Below, in pieces: positions 16,238 to 24,110 of a stretch of 64,000 nt of DNA. The position numbers were made by a program, and so were the translations under genes. The stretch is from the NCBI RefSeq assembly GCF_037646705.1, contig NZ_JBBHER010000005.1, positions 310,001 through 374,000 of the forward strand, given 5' to 3'. Every line of letters starts with the position of its first letter. Positions within the stretch are counted from its first letter, which is position 1. The notes under the pieces were generated by a model. It was not told the origin of the DNA. It was given only the letters and a program-made list of their open reading frames with translations, and made no database searches. This DNA is from Pikeienuella litoralis (lineage in GTDB: Bacteria; Pseudomonadota; Alphaproteobacteria; Rhodobacterales; Rhodobacteraceae).

Positions 16238-17800
16238 TCAGATCTTCCGCCCCGCGCCCTCCCAATAGGGCGCGCGGAGGCGCTGCTTGAAGATCTTGCC
16301 GCTGTCCTCCCGCGGGAGCCGGTCATGAAAGGCGATGAGCCGGGGATGCTTCATCCGCGCCAGCCGCCCGTCGAGCCAGGCGCGCACCTCGGCCTCGTCC
16401 GGGGTCCAGCCCGGCGCGGGCTCGATCGCGGCGACGATCTTCTCGCCGAATTCCGGGTCCGGCGCGCCGAAGACCGCGGCGTCGCCGATGAAGGGCGCCT
16501 CGATCAGCACCGCCTCGATCTCGGCCGGGAAGATGTTGGCGCCGCCGGAGATGATCATGTCCTTCTTCCGGTCGGAGATGAAGAGATAGCCCTCCTCGTC
16601 CAGCCAGCCGAGATCGCCGACCGAGACATGGCCGCGGACTTCCGCCTTGGCGCGGCCTTCGGGGTCGTTGGAGTAGTCGAACTGGCCGAAGGCGTCCATC
16701 TTCACATGGATGTCGCCGACCGCGCCGGCCGGCGCTTCGTTTCCGTCCTCGTCGATGATCAGGATCGAGCCGCCAAGCTGGATCCGCCCGGCGGTTCCGG
16801 GCTTTCGGAGCGCCTCTTCGGAGGAGGCCATGGTCATGAACCCGATCTCGGAGGCGCCGTATGTCTCCCAGAACACCGGGCCCCACCAGGCGATCATCGC
16901 CAGTTTCAGATCATGCGGGAAGGGCGAGCCGGTGGAGACGCAGAACTCCACGCTGGATGCGTCGAACCGGGCGCGCGTCGCCTCCGGCAGCTTCAGCAGC
17001 CGGCTCATCATCGTCGGCACCAGATAGATATGCGTCGCGCGCGTCTCTTCGATCGCGTGGAGAAAGCCCTCGGGCTCGAATCGCGGCAGGACGGTGAGAG
17101 ACATGTCCCCCATCGCCATCGCCATCGCCGCGAGGCCCGAAGGCGCGGAATGATAGAGCGGCGCGGCGGTGAGGAACCGCCCGGCGCTCCGCATCCGCAT
17201 CATCTCGGGCGCGATCCGGCGGAGAACCTGATGATAATCGGTCGGCTTCCCCCGATAGCCCCGGCGGATTCCCTTCGGCTTGCCGGTGGAGCCGGAGGTG
17301 TAGCGGAGCATGGGCCGCATCCGCTCGCCCGGCGCGGCGGGCGCGGCGGCGTCCCGAAGGGCGGCCCATTCGGGCGGGTCCGGCCGCGCGGCGCACTCAT
17401 CGGCCGCGATCCCGTAGGCGGCGCGGAGCGCGGGGCCGGGCGCGACCCCGATGACGCGCCGCGCGCCGTTCCCGGTCAGCGCCGCGCCGAGCGCGGGAAT
17501 GAGGTCGCGGTGGACGATGACGACGCGCGCCGCGCAATCGTCGAGGATCTCCCCCACCTCCTTGGCCGCGCCATGCCAGTTCAGCTGACAGAGCGCCGCG
17601 CCCGCCAGCGCCGAGGCGCGCATCGCCTCCAGATGCGCGATGTCGTTGCGCATGATCGTGGCGACGACATCGTCGGGCCGAACCCCGAGGGCGATGAGCG
17701 CGCCCGCGCCGCGCGCGCCCCGCGCCTCCAGCTCCGCGCGCGAAATCGCCTCGTCTCCGTCCCGGATCACGGGCTCGCCGCCGGTCGCCGCATCGCGCAT
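16238..17800 (-). CDS. AMP-dependent acyl-CoA synthetase
   Basis: A 520-residue ANL-superfamily ligase that activates a carboxylic acid as acyl-AMP and then the CoA thioester. The P-loop TSGSTGKPKG is at 168-177, the ETYGASE motif lies mid-protein, GDLGWLDEEGYLFISDRKKD marks the hinge, and the catalytic C-terminal lysine is Lys502 (DSGKIFKQR). The ATG at 17800 has a GGAGG ribosome-binding site. It is divergent from rplY and convergent with the radical SAM gene. Acid specificity (medium/long-chain or aromatic) cannot be read. Confidence 0.9.
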   Translation of the reverse strand: MRDAATGGEPVIRDGDEAISRAELEARGARGAGALIALGVRPDDVVATIMRNDIAHLEAMRASALAGAALCQLNWHGAAKEVGEILDDCAARVVIVHRDLIPALGAALTGNGARRVIGVAPGPALRAAYGIAADECAARPDPPEWAALRDAAAPAAPGERMRPMLRYTSGSTGKPKGIRRGYRGKPTDYHQVLRRIAPEMMRMRSAGRFLTAAPLYHSAPSGLAAMAMAMGDMSLTVLPRFEPEGFLHAIEETRATHIYLVPTMMSRLLKLPEATRARFDASSVEFCVSTGSPFPHDLKLAMIAWWGPVFWETYGASEIGFMTMASSEEALRKPGTAGRIQLGGSILIIDEDGNEAPAGAVGDIHVKMDAFGQFDYSNDPEGRAKAEVRGHVSVGDLGWLDEEGYLFISDRKKDMIISGGANIFPAEIEAVLIEAPFIGDAAVFGAPDPEFGEKIVAAIEPAPGWTPDEAEVRAWLDGRLARMKHPRLIAFHDRLPREDSGKIFKQRLRAPYWEGAGRKI

Positions 17801-17825
17801 CCTGGTCTCTCCTCCGGGTCCGTCT

Positions 17826-17853
17826 TTGACATGGGCGACGGTTCTACTATAAG
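17826..17853 (+). promoter_or_regulatory. Sigma-70-type promoter of rplY
   Basis: Consensus TTGACA at 17826-17831 and TATAAG at 17848-17853 with 16-bp spacing, ending 58 bp upstream of the rplY start. It is among the best consensus matches in the window. Confidence 0.75.
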
Positions 17854-17911
17854 CCGCGTCCGCGGCGCTTACACCCCTGGAGGATCGCCGCCTAGTCAAG
17901 GAGACAACCAA

Positions 17912-18556
17912 ATGGCTGAATCGCCAATCATCGAGGCCCAGGTTCGGGCCAACGCGGGCAAAGGGGCTGCCCGGCGGACGCGCCGCGAAGGACTGGTTCC
18001 GGCCGTGATCTATGGCGGCGGCGAAGCGCCGCAACCGATCGCGATCCAGACGAACGTCCTTCTGAAATCGCTGAAGGCCGGTCGGTTCATGTCCACGCTG
18101 ATCAATGTGCGCATCGACGGCGTCGATCACCGGGTGATCTGCCGCGACGTGCAGCGCGACGTGGTGCGGGGTCTGCCGATCCACGCCGATTTCCTGCGTC
18201 TGAGCGAGCGGAGCCGGATCAACCTGCACATTCCGGTCGAGTTCATCAACCAGGAGGAATGCCCCGGCCTTCGCGCCGGCGGCGTGCTGACCGTCGTGCG
18301 GAACGAGGTCGAGATGAAGGTGACCGCGGGGAACATCCCCGAGAAGCTGGTCGCCGACCTGACCGGGATGAACATCGGCGACACGCTGACCATCTCGCAT
18401 ATCGACCTGCCGGCGGGCACGCGGCCCATGATCACCGGACGCGATTTCATGATCGCCAACATCTCGGCGCCGTCCGCGCTGCTCTCGGCGGATTCCGACG
18501 CCGAAGGCGAGGAAGCCGTGGAGGAAGCGGCCGAAGAGGACGCCAAGGAAGAATGA
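17912..18556 (+). CDS. rplY: Ribosomal protein L25 (CTC form)
   Basis: A 214-residue 50S subunit protein that binds 5S rRNA. The N-terminal half is the L25 barrel (VRANAGKGAARRTRREGLVPAVIYGG is its start) and the C-terminal half is the TL5/CTC extension, ending in a very acidic tail (Glu/Asp/Ala repeats) typical of alphaproteobacterial L25. A GGAG at 17900-17903 precedes the ATG at 17912. It is followed by a UUCG-loop terminator-like hairpin and then pth, the usual gene order. Confidence 0.96.
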   Translation: MAESPIIEAQVRANAGKGAARRTRREGLVPAVIYGGGEAPQPIAIQTNVLLKSLKAGRFMSTLINVRIDGVDHRVICRDVQRDVVRGLPIHADFLRLSERSRINLHIPVEFINQEECPGLRAGGVLTVVRNEVEMKVTAGNIPEKLVADLTGMNIGDTLTISHIDLPAGTRPMITGRDFMIANISAPSALLSADSDAEGEEAVEEAAEEDAKEE

Positions 18557-18561
18557 TCGGC

Positions 18562-18579
18562 GGGGGGCTTCGGCCCCCC
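18562..18579 (+). terminator. UUCG tetraloop hairpin after rplY
   Basis: A 7-bp perfect stem GGGGGGC/GCCCCCC capped by TTCG starts 6 bp after the rplY stop. No T tract follows, so it may act as an attenuator or an mRNA 3' stabiliser before pth rather than a full terminator. Confidence 0.6.
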
Positions 18580-18641
18580 AACCACGCCTGTGGCGTCGCC
18601 CGGATCCCGGGCGGCGCGCGCCCTGGTCTGGGGGCTTCAGC

Positions 18642-19340
18642 ATGAAACTCATCGTCGGGCTCGGGAATGTCGGCGCGCGCTATGCGCGCACCCGGCACAA
18701 TATCGGCTTCATGGCGGTCGATCTGATCGCGGAGGAGCACGGCTTTCAGCCATGGCGCCGGAAGTTTCAGGGCGCGGTCGCCGAGGGGCGGCTCGGATCC
18801 GAAAAATGTCTGGCGCTGAAACCGGCGACGATGATGAACCTCTCCGGCCAGGCCGTGGGAGAGGCGGTGCGGTTCCTCAAGCTGGACCCGTCCGACGTCA
18901 TCGTCTTTCATGACGAGATCGATCTCGCCCCCTCCAAATGCCGGGTGAAGCGCGGCGGCGGCCACGCCGGGCATAACGGGCTTCGCTCGATCCATCAGCA
19001 TATCGGGCCGCATTACGTCCGGGTCCGCATGGGGGTCGGCCATCCGGGGGACAAGGCGGCGGTGGCGAATTACGTCCTTCATGACTTCGCCAAGGCGGAT
19101 GAGGCCTGGCTCCCCGATCTGCTCGCCGGGGTCGCGGCGGGCGCGCCGCTTCTGGCGGAGGGAGACGATTCCGGCTTCATGAACGCGGTCGCGCTTCGCG
19201 CCCGCCCGCAGCGCCAGAAACCTGAGCAGAAGCCTGAAAAGGCCGCGAGATCCGAGCCCGCCCCGGCGCCGAAGGCCGCGCCGGCCGCGCCGGTTTCGGA
19301 TTCGCCCTTCGCGCGGCTTCTGGACCGGTTCCGGAAATGA
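18642..19340 (+). CDS. pth: Peptidyl-tRNA hydrolase
   Basis: A 232-residue enzyme that releases peptides from stalled peptidyl-tRNAs. The catalytic His19 is in TRHNIGF and the HDEIDL segment is present. The nearly invariant GNPG near the N-terminus reads GNVG here (residues 8-11). The C-terminal ~45 residues are a Pro/Ala/Lys-rich tail beyond the normal ~190-residue enzyme, ending FARLLDRFRK. It follows rplY and overlaps tusA by 4 bp (ATGA). Confidence 0.94.
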   Translation: MKLIVGLGNVGARYARTRHNIGFMAVDLIAEEHGFQPWRRKFQGAVAEGRLGSEKCLALKPATMMNLSGQAVGEAVRFLKLDPSDVIVFHDEIDLAPSKCRVKRGGGHAGHNGLRSIHQHIGPHYVRVRMGVGHPGDKAAVANYVLHDFAKADEAWLPDLLAGVAAGAPLLAEGDDSGFMNAVALRARPQRQKPEQKPEKAARSEPAPAPKAAPAAPVSDSPFARLLDRFRK

Positions 19341-19570
19341 GCGCCGAGGCCACCCTCGACGCGCGCGGGCTTCTTTGCCCGCTTCCGGTGCTGAAGGCGC
19401 GCAAACGCCTCGCGGCGCTCAGCCCCGGCGCGGTGCTGGAGGTGCTGGCCGACGATCCGGCGGCGGTGATCGACATGCCGCATTTCTGCGCCGAGCAGGG
19501 GCATGAGCTGCTGGACTCCACGCCCGGCCCCGGCGGCGCGACGCTCTACCGGATCCGCAAGGGCGGCTGA
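19337..19570 (+). CDS. tusA: TusA-family sulfur carrier
   Basis: A 77-residue small sulfurtransferase with the family signature LDARGLLCPLPVLK; Cys14 would carry the persulfide, and the Cys-Pro-x-Pro context is intact. A second Cys (in MPHFCAEQGHE) sits where many homologues have one. It is translationally coupled to pth by an ATGA overlap. It may serve tRNA thiolation or molybdenum cofactor sulfuration; partner genes are not nearby. Confidence 0.88.
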   Translation: MSAEATLDARGLLCPLPVLKARKRLAALSPGAVLEVLADDPAAVIDMPHFCAEQGHELLDSTPGPGGATLYRIRKGG

Positions 19571-19573
19571 CGG

Positions 19574-20476
19574 TCAGGGTTTGGCGCGGTCGCTCTCGCG
19601 CTTCCGAATGAAATCCGCGCAGGGGTCGCCCCGGTCGAAGGGCGCGGTGAAGATCGCGATGTCATAGGGCGTGTGAGGTTCGGTCTCGGCGCCGATCTCG
19701 ATCATGCCGACGGAGACGACATCGAGCTCCGGCGCCGCGCGGCGGAGATAGACCGGCGCGCCGCGATCGGTTCGGGCGTGGCCGTTGCCGGTGATCAGCG
19801 CCGCCGGCGCGGCGCCGGCCTCGATCAGGCGCAGCGCGGCGTCGGCGAAGGCGGCGTCGCGGAGCCGCTGCGCCGCCACCATCCCGGGCAGCATCGCCGC
19901 CGGCAGCGCGCCGCAATGCGCGCGCTCCTGCTCGTCGAGCATGGCGGCGCGCATCGGCTCCGGCAGCGGCTCATCGAGCCCATAGCGCGCCGCGCCGTCG
20001 CCGAACGCCGCCGCCGCGCCGTCCTTCACCGCCGCCATGAGCGCGCTTCGCTCCACGCCGCCGCCGGCGATCCGGGCGCCCGGCGCCGCCGCGAAGATCG
20101 GCGCGTACATCTCCCAGGCAGGCCAGCCGGACTCGGCCCAGTCGAGCGCCGCGCCGAGATCGTCTCCGCTGGCGCGGGCCGCGTTCGCCGCCGCCTCCCG
20201 CGCCCGGGGAACCATCTCGAAGGCGAGCCCGCCCGGCGCCAGCGCGGCGACGATGCGCGCCTGGCGCTCGTGATGCGCCGGATTGTCGTGCCGCTCGCCG
20301 AGAATGACGATATCGGCCGCGCGGAGCCGCGCCAGCATCGCCGCCTCGTCCATCGCCGCTTCGCCGGCGCAGATGACGCCGATCGCCGGGGCGCAGGGCT
20401 CGGCCGGGGCGGCCGGCGCCGCGAAGAGGAGGACAGTGGCGGCCATGGCGAGGGCCGGATGGAGACGCGCTTTCAT
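19574..20476 (-). CDS. ChaN-like exported protein (heme-iron associated family)
   Basis: A 300-residue protein with a signal peptide ending AAPAAPAEP. The core holds the ChaN/DUF399 hallmark LGERHDNPAHHERQ (residues ~59-72), with clustered His and Glu, and a second conserved piece ITGNGHARTDRGAPVYL. ChaN of Campylobacter binds paired heme groups; function in proteobacteria is uncertain, possibly iron uptake. There is no lipobox cysteine at the cleavage site; Cys33 and Cys41 follow shortly after. It is divergent from the XpaC-TelA operon and shares its 161-bp upstream region. Confidence 0.85.
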   Translation of the reverse strand: MKARLHPALAMAATVLLFAAPAAPAEPCAPAIGVICAGEAAMDEAAMLARLRAADIVILGERHDNPAHHERQARIVAALAPGGLAFEMVPRAREAAANAARASGDDLGAALDWAESGWPAWEMYAPIFAAAPGARIAGGGVERSALMAAVKDGAAAAFGDGAARYGLDEPLPEPMRAAMLDEQERAHCGALPAAMLPGMVAAQRLRDAAFADAALRLIEAGAAPAALITGNGHARTDRGAPVYLRRAAPELDVVSVGMIEIGAETEPHTPYDIAIFTAPFDRGDPCADFIRKRESDRAKP

Positions 20477-20529
20477 CCCGCGAAAATGCCCCCTCGGGGC
20501 TGAAAGTCCAGAGACCCGGCCCCGCGCGA

Positions 20530-20582
20530 GACCAATATCTCCCGATTAAGACTGACGTGGGGCGTATTGGTCCCTATATTGG
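20530..20582 (+). promoter_or_regulatory. Promoter with CCAATA/TATTGG elements before the XpaC-TelA operon
   Basis: A -35-like CTGACG (20552-20557) and a -10-like TATATT (20575-20580) are 17 bp apart. GACCAATA (20530-20537) is an exact inverted repeat of TATTGGTC (20565-20572), and another TATTGG occurs directly at 20577-20582, overlapping the -10. Three half-sites around one promoter suggest a regulator-binding region. Pattern seen; regulation inferred. Confidence 0.6.
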
Positions 20583-20637
20583 GAGCGCTATGCCGATCAT
20601 GCCGCGACGAGGCGGCGCAACAAGGTGAGGCCGCCGC

Positions 20638-20748
20638 GTGAAGATGCTCGCCTATGTCGTTCTGATACTGACCATTCTCACCGCGTCCTGCGCGGTGCTG
20701 GTGGCGGATCGCGACATGCCGGGCGCCGCCGCGGCGGCGACGGAATGA
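20638..20748 (+). CDS. 36-residue membrane or lipoprotein peptide
   Basis: GTG start at 20638 preceded by AAGGTGAGG at 20622-20630; stop TGA at 20746-20748 overlaps the ATG of the next gene (ATGA). The peptide has one hydrophobic segment (MLAYVVLILTILTASCAVLVAD) with a possible lipobox around its single Cys. The overlap and ribosome-binding site suggest it is translated and coupled to the XpaC-like gene. Function unknown; it could also be a leader frame. Confidence 0.55.
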   Translation: MKMLAYVVLILTILTASCAVLVADRDMPGAAAAATE

Positions 20749-21641
20749 GCGCGGGCAAACGCTTCGGCGGCGCCCATTCGCCGGGCGCGCCGCCCGCCGC
20801 CGCGCCTGGCCGAACGACGTGGTTTTCAGGGCGAAAGGCGCGGGGGACCCCATGGCGGGTTCTCGGGCTCTATCTCGCGCCTTCGCCGCTGCTCGCGGCT
20901 GGAGCGTGGGCGATTCTGACCGGAGACCCGGCGCAGGCGCTCCTGGCCTGCGGGGGCTGGGCGGCGTTGATCTTCGCGGCGCGCCTGACCGGGGAGGGGA
21001 TCAAGGCGGCGGCCGCCTATCATGAGCGCGTCATCGCCCGCCCGCCGGCGTTTCCGCGAAAACTGGTCGCGGCGCTTCTCACCGGCCTCATCGTCGCCGG
21101 GCTCTCCTTTTTCGGCGCCGGACTCGGCCCCGCGTCGGCGCTCTACGGTCTTCTCGCGCTCGGCGCGCATCTCGCGGCGTTCGGTCTCGACCCGATGCGC
21201 GCGAAGGGCGGGGCCGGGGTCTCTCCCGCCGCGCGCGACCGCGTGGCCTCCAAGCTCGATGCGGCGGAAGCCGTGATCCGGGAGACGGCGCAGGCGGCGG
21301 CCGGCCTCCGCGACCGCGCGCTCACCGACCGGGTCGACCGGCTGGCCTTCGCCGCGCGCGATATCCTGCGGGAGATCGAATCGGATCCGCGCGATCTGGC
21401 GCGGGCGCGGCGGTTTCTCTCCGTCTATCTGGTCGGGTTGCGGGACTCGACGGTCAAGTTCGCCGCCGCGCGGGCCAAGGGCGCGGCCGAGGGAACCCGG
21501 GGCGAATTCGAGGCGTTGCTCAAGGATCTGGAGACGACGTTCGCCCGCCAGCATGAGCGGCTGATGGTGCAGGACCAGACCGAGCTTGAAGTCGAAATCG
21601 AGGTCCTTCGGGACCGTTTGAAACAGGAAGGCGCGCTTTAG
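20745..21641 (+). CDS. XpaC-family protein (5-bromo-4-chloroindolyl phosphate hydrolysis family)
   Basis: A 298-residue protein with a Pro/Gly-rich N-terminus, about four membrane segments (residues ~38-145), and a C-terminal helical domain (KLDAAEAVIRETAQAAAGLR to the end) of coiled-coil character. This is the XpaC architecture, a family that almost always sits next to TelA, as here. The biochemical role is unclear despite the family name. The ATG at 20745 overlaps the small upstream gene; telA begins 25 bp after the stop. Confidence 0.8.
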   Translation: MSAGKRFGGAHSPGAPPAAAPGRTTWFSGRKARGTPWRVLGLYLAPSPLLAAGAWAILTGDPAQALLACGGWAALIFAARLTGEGIKAAAAYHERVIARPPAFPRKLVAALLTGLIVAGLSFFGAGLGPASALYGLLALGAHLAAFGLDPMRAKGGAGVSPAARDRVASKLDAAEAVIRETAQAAAGLRDRALTDRVDRLAFAARDILREIESDPRDLARARRFLSVYLVGLRDSTVKFAAARAKGAAEGTRGEFEALLKDLETTFARQHERLMVQDQTELEVEIEVLRDRLKQEGAL

Positions 21642-21666
21642 CGCCGCGATGGAAGGACTTGAAACA

Positions 21667-22833
21667 ATGCCTGAATCCATCCGATCGAAAGCCGAGGCGG
21701 CGTCCGCGGAGGTGGAGCGGACCGTCGCCGCGCTTCCGCCTGAGCCCGCCGAGGAGAGCCTCGCCGTCGACCGGATGACCCCGGAGGAGGCGGCCAAGGT
21801 CGAGGAGTTGATCGGCGAGCTCGACATGAGCGACGCGCAGTCGATCATCCGTTTCGGCTCCGGGGCCCAGAGCGACCTGCAGACGATCTCCTCGGCCATG
21901 CTCGACGGCGTGCGCAACAAGGATGTCGGCCCGGCCGGGCGCTCGCTCCGCGAGATGGTGCTGAACATCCGCGGCTTCGACGTGGACGAGCTGGACCCGT
22001 CCCGCAAGCGGAGCTGGTGGGAGCGGCTCTTCTCCAAGGCGCGCCCCGTCGCCGATTTTATCGCCAAATACGAGGACGTGCGCGCCCAGATCGACGGCAT
22101 CTCGGACGAACTTCTGTCGCATGAGAGCATCCTGCTGAAGGACATCAAGTCGCTGGACCGGCTCTATGAGTCCAGCCTCGAGTTCTATCATCAGCTCGCC
22201 TTCTATATCGCGGCGGGGGAAGAGAAGATCCGCCGGCTCGACGCGAACGAGATCCCCGCGAAAGCGGCTGAAGTCGAAGCCGCGAGCGAGGAGGACGGGG
22301 TGATGCGGGCGCAGGAGCTGCGCGATCTGCGCGCCGCGCGCGACGATCTGGAGCGCCGGGTCCACGACCTGAAATTGACCCGGCAGGTGACGATGCAATC
22401 GCTCCCCTCCATTCGCCTCGTGCAGGAGAACGACAAGAGCCTCGTGACGCGGATCAACTCGACATTGGTCAACACCGTTCCGCTCTGGGAGACGCAGCTG
22501 GCGCAGGCGGTGACCATCTTCCGCTCGCGCGAGGCGGCCGGGACGGTGCGGGAGGCGGCGGATCTCACCAATGAGTTGTTGACCAAGAACGCCGCGAACC
22601 TGAAGGACGCGAACCGCGAGGTGCGGCTGGAGACCGAGCGCGGCGTCTTCGATATCGAGGCGGTGAAGCAGGCCAACCGCACGCTGATCGAGACCATCGA
22701 GGAAAGCCTCCGCATCGCGGATGAGGGCAAGGCGAAGCGCGCCGCCGCCGAGAAGGACCTCCAGACCATGGAGGGCGAGCTGAAGGCGACCCTCGCCTCG
22801 GCGAAGGCCAGCCGTCAGGCTCCCCCCGCCTGA
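21667..22833 (+). CDS. telA: TelA family toxic-anion (tellurite) resistance protein
   Basis: A 388-residue cytoplasmic, almost wholly alpha-helical protein of the TelA/KlaA family, associated with tellurite, colicin and cell-envelope antimicrobial tolerance. Recognisable pieces are SWWERLFSKARPVADFIAKYEDV, the NTVPLWETQLAQAV helix and MQSLPSIRLVQ. The start at 21667 is preferred over the in-frame ATG at 21649 because GGAAGGA (21651-21657) lies 9 bp before it. It overlaps the DUF2927 gene by one base. Confidence 0.93.
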   Translation: MPESIRSKAEAASAEVERTVAALPPEPAEESLAVDRMTPEEAAKVEELIGELDMSDAQSIIRFGSGAQSDLQTISSAMLDGVRNKDVGPAGRSLREMVLNIRGFDVDELDPSRKRSWWERLFSKARPVADFIAKYEDVRAQIDGISDELLSHESILLKDIKSLDRLYESSLEFYHQLAFYIAAGEEKIRRLDANEIPAKAAEVEAASEEDGVMRAQELRDLRAARDDLERRVHDLKLTRQVTMQSLPSIRLVQENDKSLVTRINSTLVNTVPLWETQLAQAVTIFRSREAAGTVREAADLTNELLTKNAANLKDANREVRLETERGVFDIEAVKQANRTLIETIEESLRIADEGKAKRAAAEKDLQTMEGELKATLASAKASRQAPPA

Positions 22834-23705
22834 TGCGGCCGGCGCGCGCATGTCTGATGGCGGCCGCGGGGGCGGCGCTGGCCGCCTGCGCCGCCGATGA
22901 CGGCGCGCGCTACCGCGATTACGCGGCGATGCTGGCCGCCGACGGCGGGCTCAGGGCGGATTTCGATCCGGCCGACGCGCAGTTCAGCAACGCCGATCTC
23001 GCGGCGAATTTCGTGCGCATCGCGCTCTTTCGCGAGTATCGCCGCGACGGCGACGCCTTGGTGCAGGAGTTGACGCCGACCCGGATCAGCCGCTGGGAGG
23101 CGCCGATCCGGTTTCAGATCATCGGCGCCGGCGCGACGGCGGCGGACCGGGCCGAATACGCCGCCTTCGCCCGCCGGCTCGCGGCGCTGAGCGGCCTCGA
23201 GATCAAGGAGGCGGCGGCGGGGGAGACGCCCAATCTCTCGATCCTCATCATCGGCCCGGAGGAGCGGCGCGCCTTCGTTCAGGCGCTGGAGGAGGACGGC
23301 GCGGCGCGGCGGATGCCGCTGGTCCTGCAATGGGCGGGCGACATCTCCTATCCTTGCGTCGGCCAGGTCGGCTACCAGGATGTGGAGAGCGGCGTGATCA
23401 GCGGCGCCATGGTGATGATCAAGGCGGAGCTTTCGGACATGCTGCGCACGAGCTGCATCCACGAAGAGCTGACCCAGACGCTCGGCCTGATGAACGACGA
23501 CCCCGAGGTCCGCCCGTCGATCTTCAACGACGATCAGGAATTTGCGTTGCTGACGAAACACGATGAATATCTGCTCCGCATCCTCTATCACCCGCGGCTT
23601 CGCCCGGGGATGACGGCGGAGGAGGCGCTGCCGCTCGTTCCGGGGATCGTCGAGGAGATCCGGCCTGGCGGCGCGGACGCGAGGGGGAACGGAAAGGGAG
23701 TGTGA
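22833..23705 (+). CDS. DUF2927 lipoprotein
   Basis: A 290-residue predicted lipoprotein: lipobox LAAC with Cys19. The body matches DUF2927 in style, including a late HEELTQTLGLMND (His210, Glu211, Glu212). That segment resembles a metal-dependent protease helix (HExxx), but no second His four residues on and no clear third ligand are visible, so I would not call it a protease. It would be exported and anchored to a membrane, the only such component in this operon apart from the small peptide. It overlaps telA by one base. Confidence 0.82.
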   Translation: MRPARACLMAAAGAALAACAADDGARYRDYAAMLAADGGLRADFDPADAQFSNADLAANFVRIALFREYRRDGDALVQELTPTRISRWEAPIRFQIIGAGATAADRAEYAAFARRLAALSGLEIKEAAAGETPNLSILIIGPEERRAFVQALEEDGAARRMPLVLQWAGDISYPCVGQVGYQDVESGVISGAMVMIKAELSDMLRTSCIHEELTQTLGLMNDDPEVRPSIFNDDQEFALLTKHDEYLLRILYHPRLRPGMTAEEALPLVPGIVEEIRPGGADARGNGKGV

Positions 23706-23708
23706 GAG

Positions 23709-24089
23709 GTGGGATTCAAAGAGGCGATCTCGACGGTCTTCGGCAAGTACGCGGTCATCTCGGGGCGTGCGCGGCGCTCGGAATTCTGGTTCTGGGCGCT
23801 GTTCGTCTGGCTGAGCTCCCTCGCGATCTCGATCGTCGAGCACGTGATCGGGATCGGCCAGCCGATGGGCGGCGGCCCGCTCAGCGCGCTGTTCTCGCTG
23901 GCGCTGTTGCTGCCGAATATCTGCGTCGGCGGGCGCCGGCTTCATGACACCGGAAAATCCGCCTGGTGGTTGCTGATCGCGCTGGTTCCGGTGATTGGAA
24001 TCATCGTGCTGATCGTCTTTTTCACGCAGAAGAGCGATGTCGGCGACAACGCGTACGGGCCGGACCCGCTCGCCGGCGAACGATCTTGA
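23709..24089 (+). CDS. DUF805 inner-membrane protein
   Basis: A 126-residue small membrane protein with GTG start at 23709. It shows the DUF805 layout: an N-terminal FGKYAVISGRARRSEFWFW, about three or four membrane helices, GGRRLHDTGKSAWW before the last hairpin and a C-terminal GDNAYGPDP. Function is unknown for the family. Here it is embedded between the DUF2927 and SPFH genes. Confidence 0.9.
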   Translation: MGFKEAISTVFGKYAVISGRARRSEFWFWALFVWLSSLAISIVEHVIGIGQPMGGGPLSALFSLALLLPNICVGGRRLHDTGKSAWWLLIALVPVIGIIVLIVFFTQKSDVGDNAYGPDPLAGERS

Positions 24090-24110
24090 GAGTTTGATGA
24101 GGAAACGACC

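Noticed and set aside
16325..17911. Long upstream extension of the rplY frame
   Set aside because: It lies antisense to a clear acyl-CoA synthetase; L25 starts at 17912 behind its own promoter and ribosome-binding site.
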